This document shows, one piece after another, positions 34,078-45,280 of a stretch of 64,000 nt of DNA. This stretch comes from Immersiella caudata (Eukaryota; Ascomycota; Sordariomycetes; Sordariales; Lasiosphaeriaceae): positions 4,483,501 to 4,547,500 of the forward strand of contig JAULSU010000005.1 in the NCBI GenBank assembly GCA_030512335.1, in the 5' to 3' direction. Each line of letters opens with the position of its first letter. Position 1 is the first letter of the stretch. Below the pieces are notes generated by a model. That model saw only the letters and a program-made list of their open reading frames with translations, was not told the origin of the DNA and made no database searches. Both the position numbers and the translations under genes were made by a program.

Positions 34078-35121
34078 ATGCGCATTACATCAACGACATT
34101 CCTAGCAGGCGGACTGGCAGCCGCAAACCTGCTCCCACGCCAAGACACATCCAACATCCCACGACCTCCGCTTGGTGACATCCCCTACGGCACCAACGTA
34201 GCCAGCTGCACACTCCCCGGCAAACTCGCCCTCACATTCGACGACGGACCAGACATTTACACTGCCGATCTGCTCGATACTCTCAAAAAGAACAATGCCA
34301 AAGCCACCTTCTTCATCGTAGGCGATAACGGCAGATGGCAGAGGAAAAACACGGGGGATCCAACAGGCCCTTACCCTGCTCTTCTGAAGCGTATGCACGC
34401 GGAAGGACACCAGATTGGGAGCCACTCTTGGAGCCACGCGAATTTCACAGCGCTCAGTCCGCAGGGTCGAAGGGAAGAGCTTCTCAAACTTGAGTCCGTG
34501 TTTGCCAGCGTCCTGGGATTTATCCCGACGTACTTCCGACCGCCGTACACGAGCTATGACGACGCCACGAATAAGGAGTTGAAGGTGATGGGGTATCACA
34601 ATGTCAATTTTGATCTTGATACGGAGGATTATAAGGGTAATTTTGAGAAATCGAGAGGCTTCGTCACGTCTAGTTTCGCGGCTGGCAATTCAAGGAAAAA
34701 ATCGTCATTCATCACACTCCTACACGACATCCACGAGAAATCTGTCTCCGAGTTTGTGCCGTGGGTTCTTGACGAGGCAAAAAAATCCGGCTACGAGTTT
34801 GTTACCGTTGGCGAGTGCCTTGGGGATCCTTCGAATTACTGGTACCGGGATGCTGTGACCGGTCAGGCGTGGAGTGGGGAACCACTGGTGGAGCCGAAGA
34901 AGCAGGACACCACCTCGGTGGGCTCGAGCGGGTCGTCTTCTTCGTCGTCGGTCACAGTTGACTTGCAAACGACCACCTTCACTTCGGCGACGGTGACAAG
35001 TACAACGACACCTAAACCCGCCCAGGCTGCAGCGACAAGTCCGGCGAGCAGGTCGGGGAGTCTTGTTTCGGGGATGGCTGCGTTGCTATGTGCCGCAGCC
35101 GTGGTTTTTGCTTTTCTTTGA
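34078..35121 (+). CDS. GPI-anchored polysaccharide (chitin) deacetylase
   Basis: An intronless 347-aa protein of the NodB-type carbohydrate esterase 4 family. The start at 34078 gives a signal peptide (MRITSTTFLAGGLAAANLLP). All five motifs are present: TFDDGP (53-58), SHSWSH, RPPYTSYD, a DLDTEDY variant, and LLHDIH. The catalytic base and the metal-binding Asp-His-His are therefore present. After the domain comes a Ser/Thr-rich stretch and a hydrophobic C-terminus (MAALLCAAAVVFAFL), the pattern of a GPI signal, so it should sit at the membrane or wall. It removes acetyl groups from chitin, making chitosan. In-frame upstream ATGs to 33907 are rejected because they bury the signal peptide. Confidence 0.88.
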   Translation: MRITSTTFLAGGLAAANLLPRQDTSNIPRPPLGDIPYGTNVASCTLPGKLALTFDDGPDIYTADLLDTLKKNNAKATFFIVGDNGRWQRKNTGDPTGPYPALLKRMHAEGHQIGSHSWSHANFTALSPQGRREELLKLESVFASVLGFIPTYFRPPYTSYDDATNKELKVMGYHNVNFDLDTEDYKGNFEKSRGFVTSSFAAGNSRKKSSFITLLHDIHEKSVSEFVPWVLDEAKKSGYEFVTVGECLGDPSNYWYRDAVTGQAWSGEPLVEPKKQDTTSVGSSGSSSSSSVTVDLQTTTFTSATVTSTTTPKPAQAAATSPASRSGSLVSGMAALLCAAAVVFAFL

Positions 35122-35640
35122 GACGGTTCCGTTAGATTAATTTGGCCTCAAAGGGAAGGCAACGGGCGCCGAGCTTAGTATTGCCGGGAGCTTAGCACAG
35201 AAGTACGGGACGGTTTGTTGCCGGGTATCGGAGTTTTAGAACTATATGCATCTAATTTTCTTTGGAAATACAATATATCTATAATCAATATATCTGTATT
35301 CAGTTGTCTTCTTCTTCAGGCAAAACACAAAGGATATAATGGTGCTGGTGTCGTGGTAGTACGTTGAATTTCAGGGCCATCGACGCCCAAAGTGCCCACC
35401 GCCTCTGTCTCCAACTTGATCAATCTTGTTAACGAATCATCTTTCATTGACCTGGCCTACTATCACCCTGTCCCCTCGTGAATCAGCTGTCTGTCTCAAG
35501 TAGCCTCCTCTTCGTCATGTCCAATTCTTCAAACATGGTCATCTCCCTGATACAAAGTACAAGCATGAAAAAAGAAAAGAAAAAAGAAAAGAAAAGAATA
35601 CAGCAATCTAAACCGCATGCCCAAGCCTCCATATGAATCG
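35122..35640. other. Intergenic, convergent 3' flanks
   Basis: Between the deacetylase and the HET-WD40 pseudogene. It includes an AG-rich stretch near 35570-35600. Nothing else is recognised. Confidence 0.5.
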
Positions 35641-38600
35641 TTATCCCTCTGCAGAAAAATCAAAGTCCACCTTTGCCGTTTTCCCAGCATCATAATGCAA
35701 TGACAGGGTGTCACCGCGCACTGATATCTCCCCTGTTCAGTAATCCTCAGGAATCCAGAGAAGCTTCTCTCCGTTTCGAGTGACCCACTCGCCATCCAGG
35801 CGAATGGTGCCGCTCGCGGGCTTTTGAGCCTCAGAATTATCCTCTTCAGCTTCTCGACCCCGGCCATGCGGTCTGAGCAGCCGAGGGGAATGATCGCTAT
35901 ACCACGGAGGCAGTTTTCGGTAGTTCCCCACATTCCAGAGGCAGATAGTCCCATCATATGATGCCGAAGCCATTACCCTTCCGTCTGGGGAGAAGGCCAC
36001 CGATCTAACCGAGTCTTTATGCCCTTTGAGTGCTCGCCAGAATTTGCCTGTTTCCACGTCCCAGAGCCGTACGGTTGCATCCGTCGAAGCCGACGCCAGT
36101 AGTCTTCCGTCGGGTTAGAAGGCTACTGAATCAGCATAGAATTCATGCCCTTGGAGTATTTGCCAGCATTTTCCTATCTTTACATCCCAGAGCCGTATGG
36201 TTGCATCCGTCGAAGCTGACGCCAGTAGTCTTCCGTCGGGTGAGAAGGCTACTGAAAAAACAAAGCCTTTTTGCCCTTCGAGCGTTTGCCAGCACTTGCC
36301 TGTTTCCGCATCCCAGAGCCGTACGGTTATGTCGTCTGAAGCCGACGCCAGTACTGTTCCATCCGGTGAGAAGGCTACTGATCTGACAACCATTTCATGC
36401 CCCTGGAGTATTTGCCTGAGTTCGGGCTCCCAGTGGTGTCTAACATCACGGACAGCACTAATGAATGGGGCCTTGTGTCTCCATTGATGCTTTCTTATCT
36501 CGCTCGTTACAGGGCTGAATACAAGAGCTGATGCGTATATTTGCGTCGGAGCGCGTTCTAGGATTAACCGTCGTTTGTGAATGAGACACTCAGCATCGGC
36601 AAGAAATTCAACAAGCTCAGGATTTGGGTCTGATTGGGCCTGTTGACCGTTAGTGAAGAGTTGGGGAAAAAGTACCTAGGTACCCAAATCGCATCCAGCC
36701 TACCTGTACGTCGCGACGGAGCTGCGTTATTGACTGCAATCCGGTAGAAAGACCCCCCAGCAGAGACATACACTCAACCCAGCGGAGAAAGTGGTCCCTC
36801 AGAAAAACCAGGGCGGTATTCTGAAGATTTTTGGGGAGATGACGGGGCCAGTGAGTATAGGAGTAACTTGATAGAGCCATCGCGTCCAGATCAGGTGGTG
36901 ATATGTTCCCCCGTTCGAGTTTGTCCTTGACGCCGTAAAAGTTTGGCCTCAGCTGCGAGATCCCAGTCATGGCGTACCAGGCTATTGCTGCATGTGCCTG
37001 TTCGACTTCCACCGGGAATCTTTTCTCTAGATATTCCTTCACTGATAGGTGTGCAACATGAACTATTCCGTTGCTGCTAGCCAAAAGAAAACCGGACTCT
37101 TCGATCATGGTTTGAAGGCTGTTATTGGATTCCCAGCCAGCAATGGTGGCAAGCGCGGGTGGAGAAAGCGGCTGGTACGCTACGCAAGCAAGAAGCAGGA
37201 GAGCTGGCGTCTGCCTCTTTGCCATCTTCTCCCGTGCTTCGTCATAAAGACTCCAGAGTCTGGGCTGACCGATGTCTTGGTATTGCTTTTCAGCTTTCTC
37301 GCGCTCTTCTGCATTCTGCAATATCAATGCAACGTCTAGCATCCTCCTGGCGTTGATCAAAGGCGCTGCATCCTCGAGTATATCTGGTTCCGGCGAAATG
37401 GTCTGAGAGATTTGCCAATTCCAGACAAGTAGGAAAGACGGTAATGTGATTTGCTGGTAACCGCCACTTTGAACCTCCGTCATGTAACCGTCCAGAGCGG
37501 CAACCGTGGTAGCAATTACGGAGAAGTGGTCCTTGTGTGGCCTGATGATCATAGGTCTGGTTGCTCCCTGCAGCTGGCACACGAGGTCGCCAACGTGAAT
37601 AGGTCGGACAGATGGCTGAGCATCCCACTCTGAAGGCAACTGCGAGATCCTTGGCGTGACACGCACTCGGTTTTGATCAGTTGAGTGCACTACGCCGAGA
37701 ACATGGCCCTTGCCCTCGATGATTGCCGTCTCCTGGTTCGGTTGGGTGCGGACCTCCTGTTGACCGAGGACAAAGTAGACAAGCCGTTTTAAAAGGTCTT
37801 GCCATAAAATTTCATAGTTGAGCAGTAGGCCAGCGATTTCAACCGCAGCATGATTGTCGGAGCTCATGCCTAGCATAGCAAACACCTTGTCCCGGGGATC
37901 GGTGGCCTCGTGGGCATGGTACATGTCGAGGAGTCCTCCAAGGGGGCATATGCCTAGAGAAACTCGGCCTGCATGGTCCATTTTGTATCGGGGACGGAAA
38001 ATCGATGGCCTCATAAGGTAGGTTACCGGGGATGCTTGGTTTCGAACGGCGGGGAGAGCTTCCACGCATAGAGAAAATGCGTATCCGTCCATCTCCACGG
38101 CGCCACACATGATGCGCAAATTCTGGGCCGCGGCCACTTCTTGAAGCACCTGTAATTGTCGCGAATATTTGTTAGCTCATCTCCCCCATGCACCGGGCCG
38201 GGAGAGTATTGCATGCTTCCTTACCCAGATGCCTTCGAAACCATTTTTTTTTTGAGCAGACCGAGAACAGCTTCCTCCTTGTCGCGAGGGAGAGGGCAAG
38301 GCGTTTCGCCGACTTCGGCTCGGGACGCCTCGTGGTCATCTGCCTCTTTGTTGCTGGCGAGAGAGGAAAGCTTTCCGCCCACTTCGCGTATTGCTTGAAA
38401 CGCCTCGTGGTCACGGGCTTCGGCTTCCCCAAGCCAGACAATTACACGGTTCGCCTTTGAGTATATCTCGGTCATGGACCGGACTTGGTGTCCTCGCTCT
38501 TCCACGTCGCCCTGATTGATGCAGACAGCATCTACCCACATGACGCGCCCAAAGAAGTCATCTCGGAGCCTTAGCAATGCGTCGTGGAGATTTTTTGTGA

Positions 38601-38925
38601 TGGGCAAGCGGCGTCCGTCGATGGAAATCCACTTTGGTTTTTCGGAAACCAAGTTGGGCTTTTCAGATTGGTACCAGCAGTACGACAAAGCCTCATACAG
38701 ACAGGCTCTCTTGCCCATGTTCTGAAGAGGATAATCGACGAGCTGGCACTTCAGAGGACCATCGCGGTCCCTATCCGGGCGGAGATGAAGCAGGCGGATG
38801 TTACCATCCGGCAGCTTCGGATAGACGAATTGGGTGCCGGGATCGCTGTTTTCTGGTGTCGGCCCTACGGACACGAATGGAAGCGGAGCGTTCGATGGCG
38901 TGTCTGAGCGTTGTTGGCCCGACAT
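35641..38925 (-). pseudogene. HET-WD40 incompatibility gene lacking NACHT, with frameshift and nonsense codons
   Basis: Exons read 38925-38225, 38149-36704 and 36639 to the end. Exon 1 has the HET core (EALSYCWYQS, RVMWVDAVCINQGDVEERGH, SKANRVIVWLGE). Exon 2 continues it (VLQEVAAAQNLRIMCG, AHEATDPRDKVFAMLGM) and then goes into the superstructure usually found after a NACHT domain (YQPLSPPALATIAGW, VHVAHLSVKEYLEKRF, YTHWPRHLPKNLQN). No Walker A is present. Exon 3 holds four WD40 repeats (SVAFSPDGxxLASAS...VRLWD). Lesions: the A-run at 38244-38253 leaves exon 1 out of frame, and one extra A would restore KNGFEGIW|VLQEV; TAA at 36115-36117 in the third repeat; TGA at 35737-35739 where CGA is expected, after which the frame stays open to 35641. 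HET proteins with WD40 sensors act in non-self recognition; this copy looks disabled unless the run is a sequencing error. Confidence 0.8.
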
Positions 38926-39851
38926 CAGGGGCAGAGGGAGGGGCAGTGGGCGGGCACTGCGGACATGGACGGCTCCGAGTCCAAATCTGTTTCCATGCAC
39001 TACAAACTTGACTTAGTCAGTTTTGCGAGAGACCTGCTTTTCAAAGAATCCTAACCTCAATATATGCGTTGGATTTGAAGTGTTGGGTCTGAGGCGCGGT
39101 GCGAGATTCGCTATGTTGCAGCTTGACGAAGACTGGAAACCGAACCTTGCCAGGGTAGTTTTTGATGCCCAACCGCAGCAATTATCTGCACAGCCACGAA
39201 TGGCACCTGCATCTTACATTAGCCAGAGAAGGTCACCCCCAATCAGAGGGCGAGATGGAAGGAGACTCGAATGTTAACCACTTGATTGTTAACAGAGCAT
39301 CCCCCCGTCGGTCTGCGAGACAACCCATTTATTCACAAGCCGTCGGGGACAGTCATTCTCCCAATAAGCAGAGTTCGTCTTCAACATTCGTCCCAATAAA
39401 AGGCCCACAACAGTTCAGTCGCTGGGTGAGGATGAGCCCTATATATCGTAATTTACATCACTCTCCTTCTAGGTCGCGCATCGCACGTCTTCCCTCTAAG
39501 CCCGTCTTTGTACTTCACAAGACTCTCACTATCGAACTGACGAAGAGCAATTCCCTTCAAGTGTTGCCTCAAGCATGCGAGCCAGCCTCCTGGAAAGCGA
39601 GACGAAGTCCAGTTGATAACCGCTTATAGGCACAACTCTCAGCTCTGACTTGGTCTAAATACTACCACTTTACTCTGACCTCCTGCAAAAAACCAAAGGT
39701 GTTCCGTCAAAGCAGCCCCAACAACACCATTTACCCTGCCGAAACAATGTCCTTTTCCCCACTGATAATGAATCCGCCACTGGGGATCCTCATCCCCCTC
39801 GTAGCACTCCAACAAAGCAATGCTACACGGCTGCGAAAACAAAGGGAAATT
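38926..39851. other. Intergenic region
   Basis: Upstream of the HET-WD40 gene and downstream of the ankyrin gene (both minus). No gene is seen. Confidence 0.5.
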
Positions 39852-42213
39852 TCATGCGCACAACTCCGTCTCAACAACAAGCGTCTCCGTATCCCAAACT
39901 AAATCCCTCTCCGAGCCATCCGAACTAGCCCACTCCTCGGCATCAAAAAACTCATCCTCTTCGTCCAAGTCACCTTCAACCTCATCCTCCCCTTTCCTCT
40001 CAGCAACCCCCTCAACAACATCCAACAACCTCTCAAAAGCCCCCCTCATCTCCCCACTCGCATCCCTCTCATTAAACAGCGCCAACGGCGTCAACCCAAA
40101 CTCATCCTTCCCCGCCAACCCAACACACCCCTTCCACTCCGCCTCCCTCGTAAAAATCCTCAACATCTCCTCATTCCCATTTGTCGCCAGCAAATGCACA
40201 ATACTCCTCCCATTCTCATCAATCATACCCAACCCTGCTCCGCGCTGTAGCAACACTCTTGCGTTCTCATGGCAAGCTGCTCGCACGGCCATCATCAGTA
40301 TCGACTGCTCTCCTTTGATGACGACTCCGATATCCGCACCGTGGTCCAGCAGGAAGTTCACCGTCTCTGGTTTTCCCCAGACCGCTGCAAAGACTAACGG
40401 CGAATACCCCACCACGTTCGGGGAGTTGACCTCCGCGCCAGCCCCCAAAAGCATGGAGAGCACATCCACTGCTCGCGCCGAGACGGAAGCAGCGTGGATC
40501 GCTTCCCTCCCCATCGCACCGCGATGATGCACATCCGCTCCGGCGTTGAGTAGAACCTGGACTACGTCTGTATGACCGTATCGACAGGCGTAGTATAGTG
40601 GTGTAACCTCCATTCCGCCCCCGGGGGAATCCACTTCGGCACCGAGCCTCACCAAAACCCTCGCTGCTTGTGCGTCGCCTTTCACCGCGGCTAGGTGTAG
40701 CGCTGTCCACTCCTCCCCTCCCTTGTTATTCAACTCCCTGTGGTACTCCTTCTTTTTCGCAAACATAGATCCTAGATCCGCACCGGCGAGAACCGCTCTG
40801 TGCAACGCCCCAAAATCAGCCATCTCTTCGACATACCGCTGAATGACACCGTTGGCGATGAATATCCCACCCGCTTCCTTTTCAATGTCGGATTGTCCTT
40901 CCCCCGCGAAAGCTATCAAAAAGGCAGACATGGCAACGCTGAGGCCGTAGTCATTTCTGTAGAAGGGATCCGCGCCGGATTGGAGGTAGAGGTTGATCAT
41001 GTCGCAGCGAAGGATGTTGAAAGCGAGCGCGAGACCGGTTTGGCCGTCGAAGAGGTCGTAGATGGAGGTTTGGCCGGTGCGGAGGGTGTTTTTCAGGGAT
41101 GAGGTGTCGCCTTGGTCGATGAGGCGAGAGACGCCGAGGGGGGTGTAGCCTTCGTCTACGGAACGGCGGTTGTAGACGCGGAGGTTCATGGCAGGGGAGG
41201 AGTTGAGGTTGTTGGTGAGGAAGGCGTAGATGGAGGTGCGGGCTAGCCAGGAGGGGAGGTGGTAGGTTACGTAGAGGTCGTGGGTTGGGTAAGTTCCAGG
41301 AGATGGTGATGAAAGACAGGATGGGTCGGTGCAAGAGGCGTTGGGTCGGGAAAAGTAGGCCACGGCGACCATGCCGGCCACGGACTGCAGGAAGGTGAAC
41401 CGCCAGAGGTGGGAGAATACCTGGTGGCATGCGCAGATGCATTTTACGGCACAGGTTGACTCTCGCCGTGGAGAATAGGTGCCGGGTTCAAATCGTGTCA
41501 GCTGCTGTGGCTTTGGCTCCGGAGATCGTTTGTTGTGGATAGCGAGGACCATCCGATCCTCCATGGCTTGGATGCGGTGGTCGAGTTGGGTGAGCAGCAG
41601 ATCTTGGGATGTGCTGAATGATGCAGACAAGCTGTTGAGGGTTGATCTGACTTCGGTGTGTGAATGCTCGAGAGTGTTGAAGATATCCGACGACATGAAC
41701 CTGGAATGTTAGTCACGGCCCCTCCCCCATCCCATCGAGAAGCCTCCGGCTTAGTTGGTACACTCACATGTTCTGGGCTATCAGAAGTCTGCAAATGCTT
41801 GATCGGATATGTCCCAACTCCTTTCTTAACCGGGCTATTTTCCGCGTGTGTCGCAGCCACAGAAACTTTCGTTTCTTCCCAAGCTCGCCTACCTTTCCTT
41901 GCTCAACATCATCAGGGACGGTCAAGCCATCGATAATGGCCTCGATGCGGCGCAGTGCAACGGCACCTTCGTCGATCAACCGGCTGAGCTCCGAGTGGTC
42001 CAGGGCCTCCTTTTCCAGGGGTGAAGCTGCGATTCGCGTCGCACCGAGTTGTTCTTGGATTTCGCCAAAGAACCGCTCGGTGCGCGTCAAGTCGTCCCGC
42101 AGGTTGTGGAGGTCGACGGGGGCATCGCGCCAGGCCGTCGACAGCGCCCACAGCTTGGAGCTTGCGCGGACAGCGACGTCGGTGGCGCCAACAAGGGCTA
42201 GGGCAAACTCCAT
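39852..42213 (-). CDS. HeLo-like N-terminal domain / ankyrin-repeat protein
   Basis: Two exons (42213-41768, 41700-39852) give 764 aa. The first 150 residues (MEFALALVGATDVAVRASS, VDLHNLRDDLTRTERFFGEI) match the fungal HeLo-like N-terminal domain of STAND-type proteins (PF17111-like), a helical bundle that can act on membranes or as an adaptor. A linker with a hydrophobic stretch (FTFLQSVAGMVAVAYF) follows. At least six ankyrin repeats then run from about residue 460, for example EWTALHLAAVKGDAQAARVL and TPLYYACRYGHTDVVQVLL. The tail is acidic. There is no NACHT between the parts. The sequence is intact. It is a likely non-self recognition or scaffold protein; the function is inferred from the family. 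Confidence 0.84.
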
Positions 42214-43122
42214 TGCGGTGACTGGCGTCGATGACGGGCATCAAAGCCCAGACCTGTGACAACTGGCGTTCTTCTCATTTTGAGTTCGAGAACCGCGCAC
42301 TATTTTGAGAGTCCCTTTGTCTGCCGTCACATTCGTCCGCCTTTACATAGCCACCGACAGACACTCTCTCGGGATGGACCGCCATTGCTGCGGCTAATCG
42401 TGGTTCGACCCAATATCTCCGGGCATAGTGTAACACCACCGCCTGTTAATGCGACCGGAAACTGCAACATACCCGCTGTGCTACGCCACAGACGTGCGTC
42501 TCATATCCGCCGGCGTCTATTTCCAAGCGGAATGAAACTCTGGCCATGCTTCAATCGCAATCTGCTTGGCTGTCCGGGACCGACTTGCCGCGGCATGCGA
42601 TCGACGAGAGATGTGTGTGATAGGGCAGATGTTGGAGGGTGCACTCAGGGTCGAAAATAGACGCGTGCATCAAGAGCATGGCAATCATTGGGCAGTCCGG
42701 CTAGTATACTTGGCGAAGCATAATAGAAGCCGAATATTACCCTTCGGCAGCCGTGTCCAGAAGGTCCCCCAGAGCGACCACTCTCGTTAGTCTGGTCATT
42801 AGCCGGTTGCCAGGCCCAATCTTGTGTGCTGCTTAGCGGTGAACTTCACGGCTCGATGCTGCTGAGATTAGTCCGACAAAGTATTTTTGACAGGAGTAAT
42901 TCACCCATATCCGTGTAGTGTAGCATCTTGGCACCGATCAGTCGAATGCAAAGGTGAATTCTGTCTGCTGAAACTTGTTGCCCCCCAATATTGCCCGTGA
43001 GAAACGCGCCTCCATGTTCTGCTTTTCCCTCGCAAGACCTGAGACGGCGATGCTCAAATCCTCAGGCTCCACCCATGACAGGGAATGTTCCTTCTCTTGC
43101 TGTCCCAGCCTCCATCACCGTC
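42214..43122. other. Intergenic region
   Basis: Upstream of the ankyrin gene and downstream of the small hydrophilic-protein gene (both minus). No gene is seen. Confidence 0.5.
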
Positions 43123-43497
43123 TTATTTCTTCTCAGGCTCCGCAGCAGCCCCTCCGTACCCACTAATCCCATGCTTCGGACTCCCATCCCGGTCAGAATC
43201 AACCCGGGGATCAAGTGCATTCGCCAACCGACTGTTATGCGGGCCGTACGTCCCCTCGGGTGCGTTGAAGTTGGTGTTCGTCGCCGCTTTCGGGGGGAGG
43301 TCGGGGGCCGTCATCTTGTCGGTTCGGGTATCGGTCTGAGTCTCGGTTGGGGCCCCGCCACGGGGAAGGTCGAGTTGTTCTTGTCTGGGAGCATTGTCGG
43401 AGTACGGGCCGTGACCGGGGCCGTAGGCTGGAGCGGTTGCGTTCTCGCGCTTCTTGGAGTTGAGAGCTTCTTTGAGGTTGGAGATGATTCCGGACAT
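43123..43497 (-). CDS. Small hydrophilic conserved fungal protein
   Basis: An intronless protein of 124 aa, highly charged and Gly/Pro/Asn-rich. It starts MSGIISNLKEALNSKKREN and contains GPHNSRLANALDPRVDSDRD, a motif shared by a widespread family of small ascomycete proteins of unknown function that look like stress-related hydrophilins. It has no membrane segment or signal peptide, so it is likely cytosolic and disordered. It is divergently arranged with the LITAF gene across 856 bp. The identification rests on the conserved motif only. Confidence 0.72.
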   Translation of the reverse strand: MSGIISNLKEALNSKKRENATAPAYGPGHGPYSDNAPRQEQLDLPRGGAPTETQTDTRTDKMTAPDLPPKAATNTNFNAPEGTYGPHNSRLANALDPRVDSDRDGSPKHGISGYGGAAAEPEKK

Positions 43498-44353
43498 GAT
43501 GGCTCGGTGGTTGGACTGTTACGTGTTTGGGGTGAAGAATGGCTAAGCAGCGGATTGTGAGAAATCTCAAAATTTGCTGGTTGCACTTTGAGAAGTTGAG
43601 ACGTTGGGTGTCGAAATATCGTGGAAGATGAAGAGCAGCAGTGATGTCATCGCAGCTGTGAATGCCATCCAATTAGGCGACATCACTGTGGTTGCTCCAC
43701 ATGATGTCACTGCGCCACCAGCCAGGGGTCGTTCCTGCGTTGAAATTCCCGACAAACGGCGCGGCACTGCAAATGTTCCCAGCGATTGAGCACAAGCTTT
43801 TCTTGTCCTCATCAAAGTTCGCGATTGAGGCCTCAAACACCCGGCGCACTGTGCAGAGTGCAGTGCTGGGACCAACAGACGGCAAATCTGTCGCCGTGGC
43901 TCCGGGTGCCACAAGCAGGCAGACCAGCCAGTCATCGCGTCCAAAAGATCTCCCCATCATGGCTCAGCGTGCTCAGCTAGTGGATGCAATCAGGGCTAGG
44001 CGGCACCGAAGGATCAGATCGCCAGAATACGGGACGCAAATTACACCACGCCTCAATTCCATGCGACGCTGTGCCGCCAATGACCCATCACTGGCGAATG
44101 GCTGGAGATGTGGACCCTCCAGGCAGACTTGGCAGGGCTGTGTTGTGGAGCTAGCACTGTCCTCAATGCACCGCTACGGCCTGGCCGCCGCAAAATCTCG
44201 ACAACGTGAGGTGACTCCGCAAACGGGTGATCCTTTCTTTGTCAAAGCTATAAGACCTGCCGCCTCGCTGATCGCGATCCTCTCTCGCGTGGCAGCCACC
44301 AACATCAAATCGCCACAGAGACGATTATCGAGCTTATTCCGACGTCAATCAAA
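43498..44353. other. Divergent promoter region
   Basis: Between the small hydrophilic protein (minus) and the LITAF protein (plus). Long frames here lack protein character. Confidence 0.5.
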
Positions 44354-45050
44354 ATGGACAAACCACAGCCCGAGACCGTCGCGCCGCAGACGACGACCGC
44401 TCAGTTGCCCGCTCCTGATCCCCCCGCGTATTACGCCGCTCCCACCGCTCCCACCCCAGCGCAGGGCGAAATCCAAGTCGTCGCTCCGCAACAGCCATTC
44501 GCCGCGCAAGATCCCGCTCAGCAGCAGCCGCAGCAACCGGATCAGCAACAACCATTCGCGCACAGCTACCCCGCCAAGGCAGCAGAGGCTATGAACCCTC
44601 ACGCCCCGGGTGGTGTGCCCCTCGTCACCCCATTGGAGATGCTTCAGGGCGAAGCCCCACAATACATCGATTGTCCTTGGTGTTACCAGCGCGCCCCGGC
44701 GACGGCACAACGCCACGGTACCTCGATGCAGTTGTTTGTCCCCCTTCCTACCGAGTCCAAGCAAAAAAAAAAAAAAAAAAAAAAAGAAAAAAACTGACTG
44801 AGCATACAGCCTCACCGGTGTTCTCTGCTGCCTCATTTGCGTCTGCCTCGCCTGCGTCCCATGCATCGCCGGCTGGTTCGAAGAGACCGAGTACCGCTGC
44901 TCGTCTTGCAAGAGGATGGTCGCCAAGAGGGGTGACGATGGTGCGATTCAGCTGTTTGTGCCACCCGTGTTAGTGCCTTCGAATTTGCCGGTGGCGCCAC
45001 AGCCGGTGCATCCTGCGCCGGAGCAGCAGCCGCAGCAGCAGGGAAAGTAG
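44354..45050 (+). CDS. LITAF-domain membrane protein
   Basis: Two exons (44354-44730, 44810-45050) give 205 aa. Residues 1-110 are Pro/Gln/Ala-rich and disordered. A LITAF domain follows: a first zinc-knuckle pair CPWC, then a membrane-embedded Cys-rich hydrophobic stretch (LTGVLCCLICVCLACVPCIA), then the second pair CSSC. LITAF-family proteins sit on late endosomes or lysosomes by a hairpin held together by zinc and take part in membrane sorting. The intron (44731-44809) has an unusual GTTGTT donor and a 23-nt A run, so the exact joint (MH-LTG) is a guess. It ends in a Pro/Gln tail. Confidence 0.76.
44763..44785 (+). repeat. Poly-A tract (23 nt) inside the LITAF intron
   Basis: An uninterrupted run of A, interrupted once by G at 44786 and continuing to 44793. 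It sits between donor and acceptor of the LITAF intron and may vary in length. Confidence 0.9.
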
Positions 45051-45280
45051 AGGTCTCGTTGGCGGAGAGAAGAAGAAAGGGATGGTTTCGATTCGGATAC
45101 CCAGCGTAAATGAGATACGTGACTTGTAGCTTGATAATCATAATCTGCGACGAATAAAAATTTCCTTTCCGTTCATGATCCTGAGCTGTGGTAAAGCTGG
45201 GGACAAAGCCTACCTACCGGACCGCCCGCATTTAAGGCCCACACCCCCGCGTAGAGCCCCAGGCGGAGGGACCATGGTGG
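45051..45280. other. Short convergent intergenic region
   Basis: 3' flanks of the LITAF gene (plus) and the degenerate membrane gene (minus). No terminator motif or gene is recognised. Confidence 0.45.
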
